Shown: positions 46,183-61,300, numbered from the stretch's first letter. The stretch is DNA of 64,000 nucleotides from Saxidomus purpurata (GCA_022818135.1 JAFMSR010000018.1:2510268-2574267); one strand, 5' to 3'. The notes: generated by a model from the letters alone, not told the origin. Made by a program: numbers and translations.

Positions 46183-46358
46183 CTATGCTTTCCTGACTAT
46201 ATTAAACTCCTCATTAGCGGAGTCATCATCTAACACATTGTCATAATCATGGTCATCATCCTCAGTGCTCAACCTATCAAATCCTTTGTGGGAATGTAAG
46301 AAATTACCGAGACTGAACACCTTCTTCCCTGAACGTCGTCGACAGCTCTTGAAACTGC
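46183..46358 (-). CDS. PAM: PAM last exon: cytosolic tail and stop
   Basis: The acceptor (minus strand) TTTGTTTCCAG is followed by a phase-1 exon encoding GSFKSCRRRSGKKVFSLGNF, then LHSHKGFDRLSTEDDDHDYD and NVLDDDSANEEFNIVRKA, then TAG (46183-46185). LGNF and KGFDRLSTE match the vertebrate PAM cytosolic tail. The Ser of RLSTE corresponds to a known regulated phosphorylation site (Ser937 of rat PAM), and a run of Asp/Glu follows, as in vertebrates. The basic RRR and KK close to the membrane are as expected for a stop-transfer flank. Confidence 0.95.
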
Positions 46359-49300
46359 CTGGAAACAAAATGAAATTGAATACAGCTGCGTGCAATTTCA
46401 AATCACATAAAAACATAACATACATTAGTTGAAGTGTTGGGCAGTTAGCCAAGGTACATCTGCTCTGCTGGAATAAACTCTACTAAATGTAGACTTATAT
46501 CAAAGATAGCCTATTTCCTTATCATATGTCTTAGTGATACACTTGTGTTTTCTAACCCAGTCGGCTATAAATTAAAGGAAATCAAACAAACTAACAGTCC
46601 TGGTTGAAATAAAATTAATAAAAAAGAAGTTTTTACAGAAACATACGTTTTAAATTCTGGCAGACAGTGTTTAAATCTAAAATTATCCATCAATTTAAGT
46701 GAACTTATCAACCAGAAATATAAATATTGCAAAGCGAGATAAATAGCTTATTACGTTAAAGTGACGGTTACACAGGTATACTTTTTCCTTATCCAGTCCA
46801 GGCAAATATTCAGTTGATTCAAATTCATTTTACAGTCAACTTTATGTTTTATGATTAAATGTACGTATCTTTACAAAAGATGTTTTAAATACATATTAAT
46901 CAATACAACTTAATGTTGCACTAGAGATTTTCTCAGACAACGCTTACATTTACACATTTCTATTATCTCCCATTATTTTTGCATCGTTTAACAGAAAAGT
47001 GGGTTTTCAATATACTGTATAGTATTAGCCCAGATGGAAGGAACATACCTTTGACTTTTTTTAAGCGTATGTCTTTATCTTTGCATTTTAAAATTGATAT
47101 CAGAATAAATAAAACAAGAGCTGTCACATGACAGCACGCTCGACTATTCGAAAGCTTGTTGGTAAAATTGGGGTTTGGTCTAAGAACAGGAGCAAAGATA
47201 TGAAACTTTTTCAAAGACCTTTGTAAATGTACATTGCATTCAAAGCCTTACTCTGGATTCTGCAAGCCAACTGGAGGGAGGATGGGGGGATAATTTCAAA
47301 GAAATATATGACCTTGTATATTTGATCATGAATAATTTTGTAACTTTTCAAAATTGATATGTATAGAATTAAAAAAACATGACCGCTGTATGCTGCATAA
47401 TTATTCTAAGACATTTCAAAAGAAAGCCATTTTGAGTATTTCCATATTAGTCTGGTAAAAACTGTGACAAAATTCTAAGTTAAAAGGGCATAAATATGTC
47501 AAAAATCAAAAACATTGCTGAAGATGTTGACAGTAAACATACATTTTAAGTTTCAAGTCAATACGTTCGATAGTATTCTATCTTTAACAAAAAATTCAAA
47601 GTTAAAAAGGGACACAAATCTATCAAAAATCAAAACAGAGTTATGGGGATTGTTTCCTCAGGTGTAGATGTTGATGGTTGACACATACTTTGAGTTTCAA
47701 GTCAATACTTTTGATAGTATTCAAGATATTTGACTTTATAAAATCTTTTACAAAAAATTCTTAGTTAAAAAGGGATATAAATCTTTCAAAAATTAAAACA
47801 GAGTTATGGGGATTGTTTCCTCAGGTGTAGATATTGATGGTAAACATATATTTTGAGTTTCAAGTCAATACCTTATATAGTATTCAAGATATTTGAATTT
47901 ACAAAAAACTTTTACCAAAAATTCTAAGTTAAAAAGGGGCATAAATCTGTCAAAAATCAAAACAGAGTTATGGGGATTGTTTCCTCAGGTGTAGATGTTG
48001 ATGGTAGACATATAGTTTGAGTTTCAAGTCAATACCTTTGATAGTAGTCAAGATATTTGAATTTATAAAAAACTTTAACCAAAAATTCTAAGTTAAAAAG
48101 GGGCATTAATCTGTCAAAAATCAAAACAGAGTTATGGGGATTGTTTCCTCAGGTGAAAATGTTGATGGTAGACATATAGTTTGAGTTTCAAGTCAATACC
48201 TTTGATAGTATTCAAGATATTTGACTTTATAAAAAACTTTAACCAAAAATTCTAAGTTAAAAAGGGGCATTAATCTGTCAAAAATCAAAACAGAGTTATG
48301 GGGATTGTTTCCTCAGGTGAAAATGTTGATGGTAGACATATAGTTTGAGTTTCAAGTCAATACCTTTGATAGTATTCAAGATATTTGACTTTATAAAAAA
48401 CTTTAACCAACGCCGACGCCGACACCGACGCCGGGGCGAGTGCAATAGCCTCCTTATTCTTCGAATAGTCGAGCTAAAAAATGATTTTTTTTCTTCATAG
48501 TTCTTTGCTATAGCCACTGTTCCCAACACACGCTATATGAAAATAAGCATGTCGCTCCGAAAAACTCTTTCATTTCTTTTAAATTTGAGTTACGTCAAAC
48601 AGTTTTGAACGAATTTATGAGGGAATTGATTGAGCTTTAAGAAAAAAATTACTTCAATGGAAAATTCCAAGCCGTTTTCGTTCTACAAGCGAAAATGCCA
48701 AATCTGATAAAGCGATTTTCGCTCAACCCTGAAAGATGTCACAGACGGAGATTTTCAGTAAATTCTCCAATAATATTGCGGTACTGCGACAGGAAACAAT
48801 CAAAACATGCGATATATATGTTTAGACTACAAATCATGGCGTAGATGGTACCTTTACTCAAAATGGGTTCGATGCTACGGCGGATTTTTCATTTTTTGTT
48901 GACTAAATGCTTTTACTTTCACTTTCAATCGCCTTCGGATATGTTTTGATAATGTCCTTGAATAGCTGTTACAAATCACTGCGCAACCTCTCGGACCTTA
49001 TGGCAGCTAATACATTTTGTCAATTACAAAAACTGAAAAATCCGCTGAAGCATCGAATTCATTGGTGTAAAGGTACGATCTAGACATGATTTGTAGCCTA
49101 ATAATATATATTTCTTGTTTTGATGATTGTCTTTCGCAGTACCGCAATATAAGAGAATTTAGCGAAAATCACTGTCGGAATATGAGTGGCATTTTTTTGG
49201 GTTGAGCGAAAATCGCTTTATCAGCGTTGGTTTCTTCCTTGTAGAATGAAAACGGCTTGAAATTTTCCATTGAAGTAATCTTTTTCTTAAAGCTCTATCA

Positions 49301-52300
49301 TTTCCCTCTTAAATTCGTTCAATTTATTTTGACGTAACTAAAATTTGAAAGAAATGGCAGAGTTTTTCGGAGCGACATACTTGTTTTCATACAGCGTCTG
49401 TTGGGAACCTTGTCTTTTTTATATATTTATATCAATTTTAAAATGCATAAAAAAAGACATGAGCTTAATTAAAGTCAAAGAATATGTTTCATACACCTGT
49501 ATTACCAGTTTATATTAAAATTGTGTTGCTTTTTACAGTCGACATAAATCGTTCACAAATTAAATTGTCATACATTCAAAATACGCAATGTTTACATAGT
49601 TACTATTTGTTCCCAAACTGTCATATTATAACAGAGTGATTAATGTCTAAACTCTGTGCTTTATGTTCAAACATAATGTACTTTGAGTTATATTAGGGGT
49701 GATATTATTTTTCTGTTGTTTAATGTTCAAACATTATGTACATGTAGAGTTGTAACAGGAGCGAAATTACTTTTTACACGTTATAGTCACCATGCTAGCA
49801 AATAAAGAAATATATGTAAATGATGAGTATTATTACATCTGCATCAACTTCTTAGTACATTTTGAAGATCATTGGTACTGTTCTATGGAAACTTCCTATT
49901 TTCTATAGAATAGGTACAAATGAATACTTACATGTTTACTTATCAGCTTTTAAATCAGTTATTGTCCAATGAAAACACCATGTTTCTAACAGATTAACCA
50001 TAGCAGACATTGTTACTGCCTTTAAGTTAATAACAATGAACTGAATTGAACATAGTAATGTTAACAGATGTTATAGAATTATGAATGAAGGAAAACATTT
50101 CTTTGGATTAGACATTAGGCTGTCCATAAACATTTTAAGTGACTCTAGCTTAGTAAGTTTTTATTTTGTCACAGAATAATATTTTGCCACATTACCAGTG
50201 GGTGTCAATAAAAAATCTGCAAGAACAAAGCCATTCTTCTCAACTTACCATACAAAATATACCCTCAATGTTAACTTGCTAGAAAATCTTGTTAACTTTA
50301 TTAGTAATAAACATAAAGAATAATGTGCGAGTAAAATGTTATAAAGAAATAACTTGTAACTATTATTAACCACCTTGTAAAGAACCACCATTGTTCCAAA
50401 TTTCAAAACCAGAAGTGGGAAAATTCTAACTCTGTTTCTTTACTACATTAAGGTTTTAGAAAAGAAAAACAAGTCAGTGATAATGGCCCAATATCATCGG
50501 CCTGAGTCCCTTAACAGCTCCAGATCAGATGACTGAAAGCATGCTGTGAGATAGCTGTGTAGAGCTAGTTACACAAAATGGTTAGAGAAACTTATATGAT
50601 GACAATTTCTGTAGAAATATTTTCACTGTGTTTTTTTGCTTATCAGTTCTGTAGAGTTAGAGTTAGAAATTTCTCTCTAAACAAAACCTCAAAAAAAGTT
50701 TTACATGATTTAAAAGATATCAAAACCATGTCAAATTTCAAATAAACAATCCTGTCATATCTATTCAATGACACCCTTACTTACATCCTTTTGGTCGTTT
50801 GCTAACTTTGCATTTTTCACTTTCTCTTTAAAATAACCTATTGTTGTATACATTTTATGAAATAAACACATTTTAAAAGTGATAACCTCAGTTCAAGAAA
50901 TTGCTTGCAACAGCAATAATATGAACAAATAGGCGTTAGAAAATCAACATATATACCTTTTCACATTACATCATTAATAAGTTCTGTTTTCAATCACTGA
51001 ATTGAAAACAAATGTCCGTAATGTAGAAACATTTATTACTTTGAAATAATAAAATGCAACAGTCAACAAGAAACCATTATACTTGATCAATACATTGTCT
51101 GGTATCCAATCATATAATCTGCATCGATATGCACATATAATACATCACAGGGGAGTAATTACATTAATATTATCATTTTATTTTCATGAAAATGTATGAA
51201 TTATAACTCCTAACCAAAGAAATTATATGTAACAATTAAACGCTTTTCACTAGACTTGAAACACTTGTCAACTTTAAAATATGTAGCGCCAAGCTGTGAC
51301 ATGTGTTGTATAACTACATGACATGTAATTTTGTTGGTCAAACCTTCCGTGCAGACTTCAAAAGGGATACAATGAAATGTCTCATTCATCAAATCAAATT
51401 TTGCTGGACAAGCAAGTCACAGTTAATAATGCAGCATGGCATGACAAGGAAATGTGGGCATCCAACAATGTTACAAGCTGAGAGTGTATAAGGCATATAT
51501 AGATAAAAGGTCGACACTCTGGATAAGCCAGCAAATCATATCTTCCTGTATTAATGACACTGCTAAATTTTCAGCCTTTGTGGCTGTTAAGCAGTCATTT
51601 GGTTTTAACAGAAACTTTTATTCAAAAAAAGGTAACTTCTATTCTAAATAGAGTTTTCTCATGACAGCATGCTCGAAGGCTTGCCATATTTTTTTTTGTC
51701 TTGGAATAGGTATATTGTGTAAGAATTGAGGTCAATTTTTCTCTGGTGTGGTTGGGGTGCGTGGGAGTGTGTAAATGTGTAAAGGATTGAAGGTGTAGTG
51801 GGGAGGGGATACATCATGACCATGTTGTCATAAACAATATGATTTGAAAGTTTTATGAAGAAATAGCATTAAGAAATGGCAAAATTACAGTTTACTTAAA
51901 GTTACCATGACAAAATTGGGCATAACTTTGTCAAATGTGACCTTGACCCAAGCTTTTGGCTATATAACCACACTGTATTATAAGCAAAACAATTTAAAAG
52001 TTTGATAAATAAATATTGAAATATGGCAAAGTAATATCCAAGGTTAAGTTTTTGTGACAAAATCTTAGACAAAAATGGACATAACTAAGCAAATGTGGTT
52101 AACAGAGTTATATGACTTGCTGCAGTTGTCTATATTGCCATGAAAAACAATACATTAAATGGTATCGAAGATATAAGCATTTATAACCAATGCAGACGCC
52201 AACACTGATGCCAGAGAGAGCGCAATAGCCTCATTATTCTTTCAATAATAAATCTTAAAATAGTAACTTCCATTCTAATAATAGAAACCCTATCGTAAAA

Positions 52301-55300
52301 ATAGAGATTTTTATTCTAAAAATAGAAACTTTTGTTCTACACTCAACCGTTTAGAAACGCAAAAGTGGCAAAGTATTTATTTAAACAGTGTTATCGTGTT
52401 TCAAATTTATTCAAATTTCATACACAACAAAAACAATATAAAATTGAATTCTTGTAAAAGTTTCAATAATTCATCGCATAAAATAACTTAAACAGAAATA
52501 AAAACAATAGCGTCATTCAAATAAAAATGTTCAACAGGGGAAATCTTTGTGTTTCTAAATCGGTAATAAGTGTATCTCTAAAACTGGCTAAAGTTAGACT
52601 GTACACCACGACATTTTCCTACTCACCTGTATGATACAGTCGAACTATGACTGTTATTATCACCAGTAGTAGCACGGGTACAACAAGTAGTGTACCTATA
52701 ATAACAGATGGCCCAAAACCTTCACTCTCCTCATCTATATCTGTAAACAAAACAACATGCTCATGAATTCATTTGTATACATCAAGATCATTACAATCAT
52801 GAACAAGGTATATGCCTGGTACTAATGGAACATACTGATTATCATGTACATTGTGTCTTTTCCCTACAAACTTAAATTAAGCCGTGTTTGATGACTATAA
52901 ATATACCTCCTTAAACAGGCACTTCTAACATATACAAGATTATATTCTCAAACATGTGTTCAATAAACTAAAAATGATTAATACAATTTTAAAGAAAAAC
53001 AGCGAAAAAATGCCTCATTTTAGCTCAAATAATCAACATTGAGACTTTTTGTAATAAATCACTATCCAAGCATAATTTGTACAACAACAACTTTACATTA
53101 TTATTGAATGCTGATTTTACCAATGATGACTGGAATGTATAGCTTAAACTTTTAGCTTAAGTAATAATACTTGCAAATGTTTTATTATTTATGATTTTGA
53201 CACACCAGTTTTAGGCAGTGCCTCTTTCATTAATTATAAAATATTTATGTAATTATAACACCTTAATCTGTATCCTAGCAACTTTCTTAAATGGACTTTC
53301 AGACAGTACCACTGATTGTTCAGATTAGGAGTGGAATGTAGAGATGTGCATGCTAACTGTGACCTGCACTGGCATGTAATGGTCACAAATGCAGATGTGT
53401 GCAAGATTGGAATAAATCCATACAGCATCCTATATTCTAACATGTGGATAAATGCATAAATTGTAAGTGTAATGATCTTCTTTTATCATATCATTATCAT
53501 CCCGTGCATAAACACAATTATGATATTGGACTCCTCTGATGCCTCACTGTTACATTATCCTAAATGAACTACATGTATATTTAAATATATATAACTTTAT
53601 CATATACAAAAAACTGACTATTCTAGTTTACCCTTCTGCAATCACCCATCCCTGAGAATTACCCTTCATAAAGACCTTTGCAACAAACTCATTTTTTTTT
53701 CTATAGAAAATGAAATATTGAATACGCTGAGAAATTAAACAGCGGTTCTGCAACATGGAATGAATTTTAAAACTCAATCAAATAAATTGACTACAGTTAA
53801 ATAAGGCAAGGAATTCAGTAGAAATTCAATTTGTCTGAGCTTTTTAATCAATTTTATGAGAAATTAACTGGATCACAGTTACATGCTATCACCGCTGCAC
53901 ATGTTGACAGGTCGGATAAACACGTTTTTTTCACCCACGATTTCACAGGCAGCAGCTTTCTGATGATTCTAGTGACAGAACTTCACTGGGAACTGAACTG
54001 AGATAATATTACACTGCTAGAGATGAAAACGTGAAATTGACGCTTTTAAACGGTAAGATATAACTCTACTGAATAGCTTTGAAAGCTTGACACATATTCT
54101 GTGTAACTGATGCAACTGATTTTTGACAAGAAAACTGTCTCAGTCAACATGTACATTTTTTTCATAAATACTTAAGCTAACCCCTAACAAATTTCACTAA
54201 ATATTAGGATCAATATGTCATTTCTTTACATTAACAAGTATTTTAAATGTAAGGTTACATTGAAATATTGTGGTTAATTCATACTAATTTATGTAATCTC
54301 GATATGTACATGCTATAACATACACAATGTGTATCAATTGCTACAAGTTATGGTTATAGATCAAAGGTTAGTAGAGACAAGTGTAACATCTTACACTGTT
54401 AGTTCTACCAGAGGATTTAACCTCATAAAAAAGAAAACTCCACTATATCATTTGTTTAGATAATTTCAAAACCTTCTAACCTATTTCATGAAATGACATC
54501 TCGTAGATTAGGAGTCAATTCTCTGAAATAAACCTGTCAGTCTTGATTTGATAGTCTAGCTAAAATGCGATTGTTATACAAAATGCCCCTATTTCTTGTC
54601 AATTCACCTCATCATTTCATATTTATAATTATGAATAATATAAAAAAATTCAATGTAAAACCCTGAACTGACGCAGTTTGAACACAGAAAAAAACTGTAA
54701 AGGGTTGATGAGATATATTGCAGAACCTTTGATCTTAACAGTAACTTTGACCATTTCTACATGTCCTGTATACCCCTTGAAGGATTATCATGAAACTTAA
54801 TTATCATGTCATCAATATGATCTGCAGAGCCTATGTTCCAAGTGCTCTGGATGAAGGTCAAGGTCAAACTAAGGGGGTAATTTTCATGGGTCAACGTCGT
54901 CTACACGATGAAGGGATTTTCAAACTTTCATCAAATGACTCATTTCTGCTAAAGAGTAAGAGAGAATGCAATTGTATGAGGGAATGCAATGAAACAAAGT
55001 GATGAATGACAACACTGGACAAACTGGCTTCTGTATGGCACCATAAACCTTGCTGGGTTGCGGTACAATTATCCAACTTGTTGAAAGAGACACAAAATTA
55101 ACTAGCTTTTGTAAGAGCTATTAGGCCTATGCTGATACGAGGCATATAGTAATAATCGGATGATCCGGGCATCTGTAAGTCCATCCATCTCACTTTTGTG
55201 CGGAGCAAAACACCTCAAAAAGTATTGAAGAGCAAGTGTTACTTCTCATGTAGTTAGAGGACAATGAGACAAAGTGCAGTGCACAAGAACAAAAACCCTA

Positions 55301-58300
55301 GCTTCCTTAATTTTGAAGTTACTTTTACTTGTGCAGTTGCTTAGCTTGAGAAGAATTGAAGACAATCAATCGATACTTCATAGATTAATAGAGGACAATG
55401 AGAGGAAGCTATGCCTTTTGGTTTGTAATTAGACTTACTGCCCTTACTCTAGTTTCAGTGCTATCAGTATAAGAACATGCTCCTACAATGTTTGGAATTA
55501 CATCAGGACAAAAGGAAAGATTTGTTTTCTATGCATTGAGATAATTATGTGCTGCTATTTCAATCAAAGCTGCAGAACAGGGGCATGTGTCACTTTATAG
55601 TGACAGCTCTGGTTTTATTATACATATGCAGGGGCTGTACATTCATGTGTTTACACTATCAGAAATATTAACAAAACTTCCATATAATTATGAAACCATT
55701 TCAAATTCTGTATCTGAAATAGAAATTCTAATTTTAGAAATCACAAGAATGTGAGATCTTTTTTAATACGTCAAACACAAGGGCATTGTTAGTGTATAAG
55801 ATTAGAACAGGCAGGAAGTATATAATATATATGTATTAGTGTAACTATAAAAGCATAACAAGGGACTGCACACACACAGAGGAAATATGAAGGGTTATTC
55901 ACTGAGGTAAAAGGTTATGAATACATCGAACAGCTGCATGTGTATCACTTCCACAAATCACCCAGTGTTAAAAGAGGAGATGAAATTTGCAGTAGTCTTT
56001 CTTCTGTGTCCAAGTGGTCAGGATAATTTTACAAAGTAAGGGTAATGGTGGTTCAATTCTATCCTTTTTTTGTAGAATATTAGTTATTCTTTCAAACATT
56101 TTTGAATGTTCTCTGTTAGAATGGTACTGCTAGACTCATAACATACAATCATTTCGTTTGTTTGTTGCTTTATGACAGGCACTAGGACTGTTTTACCAAT
56201 CTCCTCAGTCTGTTAAGAGGAAAAGTGGGTGATTTGCAAGTGTCTATATAAGCAGACAAAAGCAGACGAGTACACAGAGCAGCTAGCCAGCTACAACTAC
56301 ATGCATGCTACTGCTACCATACTTTTATGCAATGCTGGTGCTGGTGCAGAGACGTCTGTGTCAACATTATCCAAATCATCTAGGCCGCCAGCAATCTGTT
56401 CAGAACCTTGGTTATTTTCTACCAAGTCCACACTATATACATGATAACCAGATAGAGTGTCTACTAAACCAGAATCACTGTATACAACAGAAGTACTAGG
56501 TGTGGTTTTACTAGTAACCATGACAACACTGATCGTACTTGTTTCTGTTGAAACGTCTGCCTTGGTTGATGTAGGAGTGACAGGTTTATTCTTTTCACCT
56601 GTTTTACTGGTGTCTGCAGATTTATTTGCTGTAAATTTCAAGCACATGTTATATTAACCAATCAGGGAATACTGCTTTCAAATATCCTTTATCATAGCAT
56701 CAGGTATATAAGCACTTATACATTATGATGTGTAAAGCATGAGTCTGGAGCCATTTATCTACCATGCCTTGTTGAAATATGAATAATCGAGCAGCGCTTG
56801 GCAACACATCCAAGTATATTTGTGTCCGATCATTCATCATGAATAATTTCACTTATAATTTGCAGTTATGACAAAATGTCCTTCAACATGTTTTCAACAT
56901 TTACTATTTTTAAACTGACAGCATAAACTTTTGTCAAGAATTCATTGGCTTACCTGAATACATTGCCTCTGACATCTGGAATTTCCAAACTTTTCTGGGA
57001 TTTAGTTCACCTACATACACAACGTGGTTCGTGCTATCCACAGTGACATCATGTGGGTGTGTAAGACCCTAAAATACATACAGTAGAATGTGCCAAGATT
57101 TGTATGCAAATAAAGAAACTCTACGACCTCACATATTCTGGCTTCGTCAGTTATATACACATTAAAGGAACTATTACACTTTTAGTTCGTAAAACTTGTA
57201 TATCATAAATTGTTTTAGTGTACAACCACTGCTTGCCAGCATGTACATGTATTACATGGGTCTCTAGTTTTAAACTTATTCATCTCATAATTTTGTAACA
57301 ACTATGTATATATATATATAAAGGTAAGAATCCACTAAAAACTTTGAATACCACTTTCTTTACTTTGATTTTAAGGCTGAGGGTCACATGGTCCCAAATT
57401 CCAATGTGTTTGTTATATATGAAGTATGTGTTTTGTTACATATCACTTTATACACGAAATAAGATAAATATAGAACCACAAGGACAAAATTATTTCTTTG
57501 TTTATCTGCAACAATCCCTTTTCATTTCAGGATGTTTAGGAAAATACTTACATCCCCTGGAGTGTTCCACATAGAAAGGAGTGTCCCTGTGTTTATATCC
57601 AACGTAAAACCTTGAGTTACTTTCGAATCAGTACCAAACAATGGACCATTAACAGCAAACAATACTCCACCTGTAAATAATTAAAAGGCAATCAAAATTG
57701 GGGAAACATTCTTCATTAACATGATCAAAGTTAGTAGTTTAGCCACGGATTCTTGATATCTGTGGGTACAGAGGTACAAAATTTTGACCTTTGACCTTAA
57801 GGTTTGACCTTGACTCCATTTTCCCAAATGCAATCAAAATACTATTTTATTTATACAACTAGCAGCTACACTTTATTCCTTTTGTGCTACATTTGTACAA
57901 GGTTTTAACTACAACTTATTCTAACGGCACTACGGGAACAACCTTTCTGCATTGCAAGGATGATATCTGATCATTTGGATACTTTACTGTTAGCTAATTT
58001 ATTCATCGAAAATTACCATTGAGACAAACGTAACCTTTAACCTGTAAGTGTGACTTTAACCTTAATACAATTAAATTTTCTATAGATTTAAGATTTCAAA
58101 AATCATTTATTGAACATTCTTTCTCTTCATGTTAGCAACATACTGACCAGGTTTCATGTGGAATATAAATGTATACACCACTATATATAACAGAAATGAT
58201 ATTATGCTGCCTCGTCCCTACAAATAGTTCCCACCTTCTAAAACATCTAATATTCTCCACTTACCATGATTGGGACAATATTCCAGTGAATATAGGGCTT

Positions 58301-61300
58301 GGCCAAACTGCTTCGGATGCATCTGCCTTACAAAGTTCCCTTCAAGATCAAAACATTGAATCCGTCCATTTTCCCGATCTGCCACACATACTAAGTTCTT
58401 CTCCTCGGCTACAGCCAATCCATGTGGCAGGGTAAATGTCCCAGGTACAGGAAAACCATCAGCTGTTATATTGATTATTTACTAACTGAATTTCTAACAA
58501 CTGACTTGAACAGCTTACATTTGGGACATTATGATTAATTTTCATATTTAAAGTTGGACGGTACATAAATTGTTCAAAGAGGAGCTCAGTGAAAATTTAC
58601 TGACTGAACAGCAAAAAGTGCACATGATGATTAGACTGCACGGATATGCTGGCTGATCATGATCTGCGCTGATCACAAAGGCAAAATCGAAATACGGTGA
58701 ATATTAATATTGCTTTTGTTTCCGTTCTTTTTTTCTTCCTTTTTTCTTCTTTTTTTTCTTTTTCTTTCTTTTTTTGCTTTTTTTCTCCTTTTTTTGTCAA
58801 AATATAAAAAATTCTTTAATGCAACCCTGTCTGTTAGCTTCTATACTTATACATACTATTAAAACGTTTTCATTTTAACAAGCTATTACAGTATGAGTAA
58901 ATGCACTTACAGCCCCAAGAGGAACTCTGAGATCCCCACTGCTTTAAGAAGTATCCATTCTTATCAAACTTCATCACACGACTGTTGCAATACCTACAAA
59001 AAAAACAGCACCAGTTTGCTATAAAACACTACCTAATAATTAGCATGGTAGCCTGCCTTTACTGTGTAAGTGATTATTTCTGGGGTTTCGACTCAAATAT
59101 TGGTATAAATATTTTCTGAAATTTTAATTAAATTTTTTAGTGATTGTTTTCGTAAAGAAAAGGGTTTTTCTAAAAACTACAAACCTATATTACAGTAAAT
59201 TTATTCAGTATCAATCGTAAAACCTGTTCTTACAAATTCTATAATCACTGTCATGGCTCATTTCGGATGGAATCAACCCAAAGAGAAGTAAAAATCTGAT
59301 AAAGAATTTACCCATCTGATACGAAGAACTCTCCAGTTATCAGGACAGCCACGTCTGAGGGTTTGCAGAAGTGTTTGCTGTCAGTGCCAGGTTCAAACCT
59401 AATACCTAGCGTCATGTCAGGCGTCTCCTCACCCTTGGGGATCCTGAACACCTGATGCAAAGCTACATCGGTCAACCAGATGTTCTCCTGAGAATCCAAA
59501 CTCAAGCCATGAGGTAAGAAAAACCTGAAAACAAGTTTTAGAATATTCATTCACCCTTATGAAATCTAAATTCAAAGATGGATAACTCTATTCCAGAAAT
59601 TCAGCAGTTTAAGAATATAAGAGTTTAGTAAGTACACTTAATATAATGACAGGGTTAATAATTACGCTGTAAACACCTTTTAAACAGTATACAATGAAAT
59701 CAAGATATCATAGTGTCACACAATTTTTTTTTGAAGTAATGACATATAAGCTTACGGCACCTGTTTTTCCCGAAGCTGTTTTTCATTCTGCCGCTCTTGT
59801 CAAGTATCACTATAGGATCTGCTGTAACTGGCATTGCCTTCTGAGTGTAAACATTCAGTGCAGTGAACGACCTGAGAAATACATGTACATTTTGATTCAT
59901 CTAAGTGAGGAACTTGTAACTTCATTATGTTACTAACTATTCTAATATGCCTACGGTATATTTCTATAGTCAATTCGAGTGCATTAATATGATTAAAGCA
60001 CTCGGAAAAGTAGGCGGAGTTCGGACATGGAAGTAGCTCCTTCCGACTTTTCTAATTTACTCCCGCGCAAAAATAAAATATAGAAATGGAAATAATATCA
60101 GTATAAATACATCAATCGCATGAAAAGATTTGTTTAAGAACCTAAATATTATTTTTGATTGCGTCAAGTAAGCCTTAGAACACCCTCACCTTGTTTTCCT
60201 TAAAAAGGCCAAGAAATTCAGGATTAACAGTCATCAATGTTTTGATTCGGAGACAAAAATGAATGAAAACGTTACGTCATCACACTGACATCTTATTCGC
60301 GTTAAACGTTGCAGTTCAAATAACGGACGCTTTATCGATTGGCTGCTTTGTTAGGTTCTGAATCTGACGTCTCCTGCATAATGCAGTCAGGTATTTCTTT
60401 TTTTATCTTATGTATTAGATGATTAAACTAAAATAAGTTTGTATAATATAGTTATGTTTGATATCTTGAATGGTTGCCAATAGGGGGATTCCACGCTCTA
60501 TTTATGCTGTTTTAATACAATGAAAAAGGTCCGTAGTAGTTCGATAGTTTTCAAAAATCGGTTTAGATAATATCTATGTTGGACAAGCTTCCGTCGTGTG
60601 CCTCGTAAATCCGGCCCCTCGTGAATTATCCGCCAGTCACCCTCCGGGGAATGCTAAACACATTATATGTATCTGCTGTCAATTTGTCAACATATTTGTC
60701 ATCAATTATTCAGAATCACCAATGTTTTTGAAAGAATGCTTCCTGTTAGTCCCATTATGATTCCTTCATGTCTACAACATCAATAACACCGCTTCTGATT
60801 GATGCCACATCAATTATCAATTATTGATGTTGCATACACCTATCTTATCAATTAGTTTGCTTACACTGTCACTTAAACTTTGTTTTATTAAGGAAGAAAA
60901 GTACCAAAAAATATAAAATAAAAGGGTTGTTATCATAGAGCCAGTCGGCTTGACTCTCTTCAGCTCATCAAAGTAAAATCATAGTTCTTTTTTTTACTTT
61001 ATGATCCAACACACAACTCCACAAAATCAGCCTTATTCTATTAATACCCTTATTACATACCAAGGGTTGACCAAAAAACTATCCTACTGTACATTTAGTA
61101 CAATATGACAGCAACAGAGCAGAGGAGTCTAATACAATATACTAGCTACTATCAGTGGATAAAGAATATATCATATCTTGCACGAACAATCTAGCTTTGT
61201 ATGCAATAGTTACAAATCTTTGTTTACACATACATTTATATCTATTATGTCACTGTCTCATTATCCTAAATGTACAGTATATTCTTATAATTATTTCTAT

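Larger units (their letters stand above)
46359..52626 (-). other. PAM intron of 6.3 kb rich in repeats
   Basis: This intron separates the transmembrane exon from the tail exon. It holds a 1.4 kb tandem-core element (47112-48476), an 890 bp foldback element (48519-49408) and a decayed tandem-core element (51655-52255), listed separately. The remaining sequence is AT-rich with no recognised exon. The minus-strand acceptor side contains a usual pyrimidine tract. Confidence 0.75.
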
